A model generated the notes under the pieces. That model made no database searches, was not told the DNA's origin, and saw nothing but the letters and a program-made list of their open reading frames with translations. Below are positions 1 through 7,236 of a stretch of DNA of 11,857 nt, one piece after another. Numbering within the stretch: position 1 is the first letter of the stretch; the number at the start of each line of letters is the position of its first letter. Source of the stretch: Deltaproteobacteria bacterium (GTDB taxonomy: Bacteria > Myxococcota_A > UBA9160 > PR03); contig JAGSPS010000058.1 in the NCBI GenBank assembly GCA_018262315.1, forward strand, positions 1-11,857, read 5' to 3'. The position numbers were made by a program, and so were the translations under genes.

Positions 1-1247
1 CGCCCCCCGAGCTCGATGCGCTCGCCGCGACGGCCGTGCTGCGCGGGCGCGAGCTCGCCGCACGGCACCCCCGGCGCATCGTGAACGCAACGGGCGTCGT
101 GCTCCACACCAATCTCGGCCGCGCCGTGATCGCGCGCGGAGCGGGTGAGGCCGCGCTCGAAGCGGCGACCCGCTACGGCGATCTCGAACTCGATCTCGCG
201 ACCGGACGCCGCGGTGACCGGCTCGCCCCGCTCGGCCGCAAGCTCGCGCTGCTCGCCGGCTGCGAGGCCGCCCTCGCCGTCAACAACAACGCGGCGGCTC
301 TCTTGCTGGCAGTCGCGACGCTCGCGCGCGGTCGCGAGGTCGTCGTGTCACGTGGCGAATTGGTGGAGATCGGCGGGTCGTTCCGCCTGCCCGACATCCT
401 CGAAGCGGCGGGGGTGCGACTCGTCGAGGTCGGCACCACCAACCGGACACATCCCGAAGACTACCGGCGCGCCATGCGTCCCGAGACCGCGCTGCTGCTG
501 AAAGTGCACCGCAGCAATTTCGAACAGCGCGGCTACGTCGCGGAAGTCGGGGTCGAGATTCTGGCGGCGATCGCGCGCGAGTGCGGTGTTCCGCTGCTGG
601 AAGATCTCGGCAGCGCCTCGCTGATCGATCTGCGCGGGCAGGGTCTTCCCGAGGAGACGTTTGCACCTGCACGCCTGCGGCTCGGCGCCGACGTGGTCTG
701 CTTCTCGGGCGACAAATTGCTGGGCGGGCCACAAGCCGGGATCCTGCTCGGCAGCGCGCGCTGCATCGACGCGATGCGCAACGATCCGCTTGCGCGCGCG
801 CTGCGCCTCGACAAGATGTCGATCGCGGCGCTCGACTGGACGGTCGACGCGCTGCTCGCCGGCGATGCGTTCGAGACGCTGCCGGCGCTGCGCCAACTGA
901 GCGAGTCCGCGGCATCCGTCGAGCAGCGCGCGCGTGCGCTCGCGGCGTTGCTGGCGCAGGGAGTCGCGACCGCGGGCTGGCGGCTCGAGGTGACCGAGAG
1001 TCGCGCGCCCGTCGGCGGTGGCTCGCTACCGGGCTTCGAGCTGCCGTCGTGGGCGGTGGCGATTCGTGCCGCGACATCGGCTGGTTCGGCGGAGGCACTT
1101 GCCGCGCGCTTGCGCAGCGCGGCCGTGCCGGTCGTCGCGCGCGTCGCCGCCGACGCCGTCCTGCTCGACGTGCGCACACTCCTCGACGGCGACGAAACGG
1201 CCATCGAAGCGGCCGTCATGAACGCGCTGCAAGGTGGACCGCGTTGA
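1..1247 (+). CDS. selA: L-seryl-tRNA(Sec) selenium transferase (SelA), 5'-truncated by window edge
   Basis: SelA is a PLP enzyme that converts seryl-tRNA(Sec) to selenocysteyl-tRNA(Sec) using selenophosphate. The reading frame is open to the left edge (first full codon at base 3), and the family normally has about 60-70 more N-terminal residues, so the gene starts outside the window; the GTG at 36 is internal. The SelA signature INATGVVLHTNLGRA appears here as VNATGVVLHTNLGRA near bases 82-126. The PLP-lysine motif FSGDKLLGGPQAGI is intact, with the Schiff-base Lys codon at 714-716. The conserved segments VEVGTTNRTH and KVHRSNF are also present. The stop is TGA at 1245-1247. The next gene begins within 45 nt on the same strand and is an HNH endonuclease, not selB; no selB or selD lies in the window. 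The family call is firm from sequence motifs; the use of selenocysteine by this organism is inferred from it. Confidence 0.96.
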   Translation, partial: PPELDALAATAVLRGRELAARHPRRIVNATGVVLHTNLGRAVIARGAGEAALEAATRYGDLELDLATGRRGDRLAPLGRKLALLAGCEAALAVNNNAAALLLAVATLARGREVVVSRGELVEIGGSFRLPDILEAAGVRLVEVGTTNRTHPEDYRRAMRPETALLLKVHRSNFEQRGYVAEVGVEILAAIARECGVPLLEDLGSASLIDLRGQGLPEETFAPARLRLGADVVCFSGDKLLGGPQAGILLGSARCIDAMRNDPLARALRLDKMSIAALDWTVDALLAGDAFETLPALRQLSESAASVEQRARALAALLAQGVATAGWRLEVTESRAPVGGGSLPGFELPSWAVAIRAATSAGSAEALAARLRSAAVPVVARVAADAVLLDVRTLLDGDETAIEAAVMNALQGGPR

Positions 1248-1291
1248 TCCCGGCGGGGGCTTCGGGTACCGTGCCGCAACGCCAATTCGCG

Positions 1292-1939
1292 ATGTTGAAC
1301 TCGCCGGTCCTGGTGCTCAATCGTTCCTATCTGCCGGTCCACGTGACATCGGTGCGGCGGGCTTTTTCGCTGGTCTACCAGGGGATCGCGCGCGTGGTCG
1401 ACGGCGAATACCGCACCTTCGACTTCGAGCAGTGGAGCGGTCTCCGAGTGGGGAAGGGACACGACCGGCGGCACAACGGCCACGAGCACCAGGACGTCGT
1501 CCACGGCAACGGTTTCGACTGGATCGGAACCAGCCGCGGCCGCCTTCCGGCGCCGCGTGTCATCGTGCTGATCGTCTTCGACCGCGTCCCGCGTCGCCAC
1601 GTGCGCTTCAGCCGCGCCAACGTGATGACACGCGACGGCTTCACCTGTCAGTACTGCGGCGAGCGGCCACCGCGATCGCAGTTGAATCTCGATCACGTGA
1701 TTCCGCGCGCACATGGCGGACGCAGCTGCTGGGAGAACGTCGTGGCGAGCTGTCTCGAATGCAATCGCCGCAAGGGCGGACGGACCCCCGAGCAGGCCGG
1801 GCTGCGCCTCCTGCGCGCACCGGCGCGCCCGCGCTGGACGCCGCTCGCGACGCTCCCGCTCGCGCACATCCGACACGACGAATGGCGACCCTTCTTGCGC
1901 GTGGTCGACAGCACGTTCGCGCGCGAAGCGCGGCGCTAG
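1292..1939 (+). CDS. HNH endonuclease family protein
   Basis: A predicted 215-aa HNH (His-Me finger) nuclease of the widespread bacterial family that opens with PVLVLNRSY. The N-terminal domain spans residues 1-50. The HNH core has zinc-type pairs C119-C122 and C154-C157, the D134-H135 catalytic pair in NLDHVIPRAHGG, WENVV, and N158 in CNRRKGG, so all key residues are intact. Between the two domains (residues about 54-74) is a His-rich insert with five histidines in 15 residues. Start choice: ATG 1292 fits the usual family N terminus but has no clear ribosome site. GTG 1271 and TTG 1244 are in frame; TTG 1244 overlaps the selA stop and lies 6 nt after AAGGTGG, so the protein may be 16 residues longer. 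It is 15 nt upstream of the ATPase gene, hence operonic. Cellular role is unknown; such proteins are usually chromosomal and not clearly tied to restriction. Confidence 0.9.
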   Translation: MLNSPVLVLNRSYLPVHVTSVRRAFSLVYQGIARVVDGEYRTFDFEQWSGLRVGKGHDRRHNGHEHQDVVHGNGFDWIGTSRGRLPAPRVIVLIVFDRVPRRHVRFSRANVMTRDGFTCQYCGERPPRSQLNLDHVIPRAHGGRSCWENVVASCLECNRRKGGRTPEQAGLRLLRAPARPRWTPLATLPLAHIRHDEWRPFLRVVDSTFAREARR

Positions 1940-1954
1940 GCGACCGGGAGCCGC

Positions 1955-2989
1955 ATGACCCAGACGCGCGATGCCAGGACACCGACGGGCGCACATCGTG
2001 CGCTCCCCCCGTCCCATGGCGCGGCTCCGCGCCTCGTCGCGGTGGGCGGCGGCAAGGGGGGCGTCGGCAAGACGCTGGTCGCTGCGAACCTGGCGGCGGC
2101 GCTCGCGCAGGCGGGTCGCCGGGTGGTGGCCGTCGATACCGATCTCGAAGGCGCCAACCTGCACACCGTGCTCGGCGTCGGCGCACCGCGTATGAGCCTC
2201 GCCGACTATGTCGCCAAGCGCGAACCCGATCTCCGCAAGCTGCTGGTCGACACGCCGATCCCCGGGCTCAGGCTGATTGCCGGCACGCACGGACATCTCG
2301 GTGCGCCGCAGCTGCGGTCGTTTCGCCGCGTCGCGTTGCTGGGCGAGCTGCGCAAGCTGCCCGCCGATTTCGTGCTGGTCGATCTCGGCGCGGGCACGCA
2401 CCCGTCGGTGATGGACTACTTCCTGGTCGGCGACGACGGCATTCTGGTGCTGACACCCGAACCCACGTCGGTCGAGAACGCCTACTCGTTCCTGCGCGCC
2501 GCGTTCTACCGGCGCTTGCGCCTCGCGATGACCAGCGAATCGGCGCGCAAGCTCGTGAACCAGGCGATGGACCAGGGCAACGAGCGCGGCATCCGCACGC
2601 CTCTCGACCTGCTCCGGGAAGTGCGCGCGATCGCGCCCGAAGAGGGGCTGCGCCTCACCGCGGCGATCCAGGGTTTCCGGCCGCGCATCGTGGTGAACTC
2701 CGTGCGCAGCGCCGAGGACGTGCGGCTCGGCTTCGCGGTGCGCAGCGTCTGCCGCAAGTACTTCGGGATCGCCGCCGACTACATCGGCTACGTGAATCAT
2801 GACGACGCCGTGACGCAGGCGATCCGCCAGCGCCGTCCGGTCGTGGTGACGCATCCGCACGCGGACGCTGCGGTGTACCTGACGCGCATTGCGCGCAAAC
2901 TGCTCGAGAATGGCGGACCCGGTCGCACCACGCGTGCAGCGCGCGCCACCGCGCAGGTGGGTTTCGCGGCGAGGCGACCCACGGCATGA
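1955..2989 (+). CDS. MinD/ParA/FlhG-like P-loop ATPase
   Basis: A 344-aa SIMIBI-class ATPase of the MinD/FlhG/Mrp type. After a 25-residue disordered start, residues 33-40 form the deviant Walker A GKGGVGKT with both signature lysines (K34, K39). The A' motif VVAVDTDLEGANLH (57-70) follows, and Walker B FVLVDLGAG spans 139-147. The LTPEPTSVENAYSFLRA segment is typical of FlhG/MinD-like proteins. The C-terminal half (about 200-330) matches the larger deltaproteobacterial-type members, and I see no obvious C-terminal membrane-targeting amphipathic helix, so this is not classical MinD. ATG 1955 is preceded by GGGAG at 1946-1950. Its stop overlaps the start of the J/HTH gene by 4 nt (ATGA), which implies coupled translation and probably a shared function. 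No flagellar or min genes are nearby, so a role in positioning or polarity is inference only. Confidence 0.92.
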   Translation: MTQTRDARTPTGAHRALPPSHGAAPRLVAVGGGKGGVGKTLVAANLAAALAQAGRRVVAVDTDLEGANLHTVLGVGAPRMSLADYVAKREPDLRKLLVDTPIPGLRLIAGTHGHLGAPQLRSFRRVALLGELRKLPADFVLVDLGAGTHPSVMDYFLVGDDGILVLTPEPTSVENAYSFLRAAFYRRLRLAMTSESARKLVNQAMDQGNERGIRTPLDLLREVRAIAPEEGLRLTAAIQGFRPRIVVNSVRSAEDVRLGFAVRSVCRKYFGIAADYIGYVNHDDAVTQAIRQRRPVVVTHPHADAAVYLTRIARKLLENGGPGRTTRAARATAQVGFAARRPTA

Positions 2990-3657
2990 GAGACGAAGTC
3001 GAACTGGACCACTACGACGTGCTCGAAGTCGATCCCGGTGCGGCGCCCGACGAGATCGAACGCTCCTACCGGGTCCTCTCCGCCGCGTATGAAGGCGACT
3101 CGCTCGCGACCTATTCGCTGTTCGGCGCCGAAGAGGCGGAACAGCTGCGCGATCGCATCGACCAGGCGTATCGCGTGCTCTCCGATCCCGCGATGCGCCG
3201 CTCCTACGACGCCGCGCGCATCGGCGAAATACCGGAGCAGGAGGAGTACAGCGACGAGCCGGTGACGCTCGCGCCGCTCAACGACGGGCTGGCGCAGCCT
3301 CTCGCCGAGCCGTCCTCGCGTGAGGTGCCCACCTTCGATCACATGGCCGACGGCTCCGAAGAGGAGTCCGACGAAGAGGCAGTGTGGGACGGCGCGCGCC
3401 TGCGCCGCGCGCGCTTGTTGCGCAGTGTCGAGGTCGACGACGTGGCGAGTGCCACCAAGATCAGTCCGGCCTATCTGCGCTTCCTCGAAGAGGACCGCTT
3501 CGACGATCTCCCGGCCGTCGTCTACGTGCGCGGGTTCGTCGCGGCCTATGCGCGCTTCCTCGGTCTCGACGCGAACCGCGTGGCGCGCAGCTACTCCCAG
3601 CGCTTCGAAGAGCAGCGCCGCGCCAAGCCACGCGGGAACCTGCTCGGCCGGCGCTGA
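2986..3657 (+). CDS. Degenerate J-domain plus RodZ-type helix-turn-helix protein
   Basis: A 223-aa soluble protein of two recognisable domains. Residues 8-75 form a J-domain-like helical unit (HYDVLEVDPGAAPDEIERSYRVLS ending in QAYRVLSDPAMRRSYD), but the HPD tripeptide needed to stimulate DnaK is absent; the equivalent position reads EGD (36-38). An acidic Pro-containing linker (about 81-132) leads to a Cro/RodZ-type HTH (HTH_25, residues 134-196) with the features GARLRRARLLRSV, KISPAYLRFLEED and YVRGFVAAYARFLG. Unlike RodZ it lacks a transmembrane segment and periplasmic domain. Its ATG overlaps the ATPase stop by 4 nt, so the two are very likely made together. I expect a scaffold or adaptor rather than a co-chaperone; DNA binding is possible but RodZ HTHs bind protein (MreB), so this is open. 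Confidence 0.88.
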   Translation: MRDEVELDHYDVLEVDPGAAPDEIERSYRVLSAAYEGDSLATYSLFGAEEAEQLRDRIDQAYRVLSDPAMRRSYDAARIGEIPEQEEYSDEPVTLAPLNDGLAQPLAEPSSREVPTFDHMADGSEEESDEEAVWDGARLRRARLLRSVEVDDVASATKISPAYLRFLEEDRFDDLPAVVYVRGFVAAYARFLGLDANRVARSYSQRFEEQRRAKPRGNLLGRR

Positions 3658-3668
3658 AGCCGCCCAGA

Positions 3669-4592
3669 TTGTTGCACCTCGCGGTGGACGAGAGCCTGGC
3701 CGGGCAGCGACTCGACCAGGCGCTCGCGCAACTCGCCGGTGTGCCGCGTGCGCAGGCGCAGCGCTGGATCGAAGCGGGCCGCGTTGCGGTGGACGGCGGC
3801 AGCGCGCGGCCGTCGCAGCGCGTTGCAGCGGGCGCGGAGATCGACGTCGATCCGCCCGAAGTGACGGCGCTCGCCGCGCTGCCCGAGCCGATTCCGCTGG
3901 CGATCCTGTACGAGGACGCCGACCTGATCGTGATCGACAAACCGGCGGGTCTCGTCGTGCACCCGGCGCCGGGGCATCCGGGTGGCACGCTGGTGAACGC
4001 GCTCCTGCACCATTGTCACGACCTCGCTGGCATCGGTGGCGTGCTGCGCCCGGGCATCGTGCACCGCCTCGACCGCGGCACGTCGGGTGTGCTGGTCGCC
4101 GCCAAGCGCGACGCCGCTCACGCGGCACTCGCCAAGCAGTTCCACGACCACAGCATCGAGCGCGTCTACTTCGCGCTGGTGCGCGGTGTGCCGGGTGCCG
4201 AAGCGGGGCGCATCGAGCGCGCGATCGGGCGCCATCCGACCGACCGCAAGCGGATGTCGGTGAGCAGCAGAAGCGGTCGCGCGGCGGAGACGCATTGGCG
4301 CGTCGCGCAGCGCTTCGCGAAATGGGGTGTCGCGCTGCTCGAAGTCCGACCCGCCAGCGGACGAACCCACCAGATTCGCGTGCACCTGACGTCGGCGGGG
4401 ATGCCGATCGTCGGCGACCCGGTCTACGGACGCGGTGGCGAAGCGTTCGGTCTCGAGCGACCCGCGCTGCACGCCGCGGTGCTCGGCTTCACGCACCCGA
4501 CGAGCGGCGAGCGACTGCGCTTCGAGGCGCCGCTGCCGGCGGATTTCGCGGCGGCGCTCGCCGTCGCCGCGCGGCGCGAGGGATCCACGTGA
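3669..4592 (+). CDS. rluD: RluD-family 23S rRNA pseudouridine synthase
   Basis: An RluA/RluD-type pseudouridine synthase of about 307 aa, the usual family size. An N-terminal S4 RNA-binding domain (about residues 12-65, AGQRLDQALAQL, RVAVDGGSARPSQRVAAG) is followed by the catalytic domain: LYEDADLIVIDKPAGLVVHP, then motif II HRLDRGTSGVLV with the catalytic Asp at D135 (codon 4071-4073), ERVYFALVRG, and motif III RPASGRTHQIRVHL. It likely modifies helix 69 of 23S rRNA, but the exact target cannot be read from sequence. There is no ATG near the family start; TTG 3669 or the adjacent TTG 3672 gives the usual LHLAVDE N terminus, and GTG 3684 is a shorter alternative. The gene starts 11 nt after the J/HTH gene, and its stop overlaps the pgeF start (GTGA), a gene pair very common in bacteria. 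Confidence 0.93.
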   Translation: MLHLAVDESLAGQRLDQALAQLAGVPRAQAQRWIEAGRVAVDGGSARPSQRVAAGAEIDVDPPEVTALAALPEPIPLAILYEDADLIVIDKPAGLVVHPAPGHPGGTLVNALLHHCHDLAGIGGVLRPGIVHRLDRGTSGVLVAAKRDAAHAALAKQFHDHSIERVYFALVRGVPGAEAGRIERAIGRHPTDRKRMSVSSRSGRAAETHWRVAQRFAKWGVALLEVRPASGRTHQIRVHLTSAGMPIVGDPVYGRGGEAFGLERPALHAAVLGFTHPTSGERLRFEAPLPADFAAALAVAARREGST

Positions 4593-5260
4593 GCTGGATT
4601 CGCCATCCGTTGCTCGAAGCAGCGTCCGTCGCGCATGGCTTCGGCACGCGCGACTGTGTCGCACCCGCAGCTCTCGTACGCGCGCGACAGGTGCATGGAC
4701 GCGACGTCGTGCGTGTGACACGGTCCTCGAACACGCTCGTCGGCGCTGCCGATGCGCTCGTCTGCGACGTGCCGGGACTCGCGATCGGCGTCGTCACCGC
4801 CGATTGCCTGCCGGTGTTGATCGCGGCGCCGTCGGGCGCGGTCGCCGTCGCGCACGCGGGATGGCGCGGACTCGCGGCGGGCGTGCTCGCGGCGACGGTT
4901 GCAGCGCTGCGCGAGATCGCGCCAGACGCGGATCGCGGGGTCGCCGTGATCGGGCCGCACGTCGGCGCGTCCTGCTACGAGGTCGACGAGCCCGTGGTGC
5001 GCGCGCTCGCCGCACGCTTCGGCGACGCGGTCGACGCGGCGCTCCGCGAGACGCGCGCGGGGCACTACGAGATCGACCTCGCCCGACTCGCGCGCCTCGA
5101 TCTCGAATCCGCAGGGCTGGCGAGCGAGCACATCGCAGCGATTCCCGACGCCTGCACGGCATGCAATCCCGAGCGCTTCTACAGCTTTCGCCGCGACGGA
5201 CCGGCCGCCGGGCGCCTGTTTCATTTCGTCATGGCGCGCACGTCTGGACCGGAGCAATGA
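4589..5260 (+). CDS. pgeF: PgeF (YfiH) peptidoglycan-editing / laccase-domain protein
   Basis: A 223-aa member of the YfiH/PgeF family (formerly 'polyphenol oxidase', DUF152), cytosolic proteins that remove mis-incorporated residues from peptidoglycan precursors in E. coli; other members act as purine nucleoside hydrolases or phosphorylases. The metal-site triad is intact: H36 in ARQVHGRD, C73 in VTADCLPV and H89 in AHAGWRG. Conserved GPHVGASCYEVDEPV and the C-terminal CTACNPERFYSFRRDG with GRLFHFVMA are present. The start GTG 4589 overlaps the rluD stop by 4 nt and is preceded by GAGGG at 4578-4582, a good ribosome site. Length is slightly below the E. coli protein because the N terminus is short. 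It is the last well-supported gene of the selA-led cluster. Substrate preference cannot be decided from sequence. Confidence 0.94.
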   Translation: MSWIRHPLLEAASVAHGFGTRDCVAPAALVRARQVHGRDVVRVTRSSNTLVGAADALVCDVPGLAIGVVTADCLPVLIAAPSGAVAVAHAGWRGLAAGVLAATVAALREIAPDADRGVAVIGPHVGASCYEVDEPVVRALAARFGDAVDAALRETRAGHYEIDLARLARLDLESAGLASEHIAAIPDACTACNPERFYSFRRDGPAAGRLFHFVMARTSGPEQ

Positions 5261-5451
5261 TGCGCGAGGACTCCCCCTCACTATTGACACGCTTGGAGCG
5301 CCGGCATAGGCTCGCCATCGTTCCGAGCCAGTCAGCCAACTCTCGACCCCTTCGATTGCATCGATTCCGCGGGCTGGCGTACCGATTCTTGATCGCCGCG
5401 ACCCTGGGCATGGAAGCTCCGCCACCCAGCAAGGTCCGCGAAAGAAGCTGA
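5257..5451 (+). CDS. Possible 64-aa basic small protein overlapping the pgeF stop
   Basis: An open frame beginning MMREDSPSLL and ending SKVRERS. The first ATG (5257) overlaps the pgeF TGA; the second (5260) has GGAG at 5251-5254 with 5-nt spacing, a credible ribosome site. The product would be Arg-rich, without membrane segment, signal peptide or recognised motif. The putative rho promoter (5284-5312) lies inside it, which argues that it may simply be leader DNA. It could be a genuine coupled small gene, a leader peptide, or chance in GC-rich DNA; I cannot choose. Confidence 0.25.
   Translation: MMREDSPSLLTRLERRHRLAIVPSQSANSRPLRLHRFRGLAYRFLIAATLGMEAPPPSKVRERS
5284..5312 (+). promoter_or_regulatory. 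Putative sigma-70-type promoter for rho
   Basis: A perfect -35 hexamer TTGACA (5284-5289), a 17-nt spacer, and TAGGCT (5307-5312) as a weak -10 that keeps the first two and last consensus bases. It sits just after pgeF, where a separate rho transcript would be expected to start. Transcription from about 5319 would give a leader of roughly 420 nt before rho. A full TTGACA is uncommon by chance in DNA this GC-rich, but the -10 is imperfect. Confidence 0.42.
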
Positions 5452-5481
5452 GAGACTTCGGTCGAAACGAGATCGAAGACG

Positions 5482-5500
5482 GACCGGAGAAATTCCGGTC
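5482..5500 (+). other. Hairpin in rho leader
   Basis: GACCGGA (5482-5488) pairs perfectly with TCCGGTC (5494-5500) across the five-base loop GAAAT. The bases after it are AACTTACG, so it is not an intrinsic terminator. It may be a structural element of the rho leader or an operator-like inverted repeat. Confidence 0.5.
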
Positions 5501-5604
5501 AACTTACGAGGCCGACGTTCCGAACAAGAGCGAGAGCCAAGCCCTCCAAATCTGAAGCGCGACCCGGAAGGTGATCTCCTCCCGACCACCGGACGCGATC
5601 CGCA

Positions 5605-5627
5605 CGCCGGCCGCCTTTGCGCCGGCG
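5605..5627 (+). other. GC-only hairpin in rho leader
   Basis: CGCCGGC (5605-5611) is an exact reverse complement of GCCGGCG (5621-5627), giving a seven-pair all-G/C stem around a nine-base loop that includes TTT. It lies just before the C-rich stretch that leads to rho. No T run follows, so it is not a canonical terminator; such stems also arise by chance in this composition. Confidence 0.35.
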
Positions 5628-5742
5628 GAGCAGCCCGGCGGGAGCCCCCGCACACTCCACCGATCGACACACAGCCTGCATCCAATCGAAGCGAACCAGG
5701 CGCGATACCCGCGCAACCAACCGAGGACCAGGACCCGTGAGC

Positions 5743-7212
<1,470 letters not shown>

Positions 7213-7236
7213 GGCAGTCGGCGTCCGGTCCGGCGC

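Larger units (their letters stand above)
5313..5742 (+). promoter_or_regulatory. Long rho 5' leader with hairpins and C-rich, rut-like stretch
   Basis: There is no convincing gene in most of the gap from pgeF to rho. It holds two hairpins (5482-5500 and 5605-5627), neither followed by a T run, and then an 80-nt segment (5651-5730) with 33 C, 16 G, 25 A and 6 T by hand count. C-rich, G-poor, weakly structured RNA is the classic Rho loading (rut) signature, and rho is known to limit its own expression by terminating in its leader in E. coli. Autoregulation here is inferred by analogy. AGGA at 5730-5733, 9 nt before ATG 5743, serves as the ribosome site. Confidence 0.4.

Noticed and set aside
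1234..2802. 522-codon plus-strand open frame overlapping HNH and ATPase genes
   Set aside because: Out of frame with two well-supported genes; the translation is Arg/Ala/Gly-rich and has no domain.
533..2860. Very long minus-strand open frame (775 codons) over selA, HNH and the ATPase gene
   Set aside because: It is antisense to three genes with clear family motifs, is rich in Arg/Ala/His and has no recognisable domain; such shadows are normal at this GC content.
5482..5500. Hairpin considered as an intrinsic terminator after pgeF
   Set aside because: No T run follows the stem, so it was kept only as a leader hairpin.
5261..5742. tRNA or known riboswitch in the rho upstream gap
   Set aside because: No cloverleaf, T-loop GTTCRA motif at the right spacing, or conserved riboswitch core could be seen.
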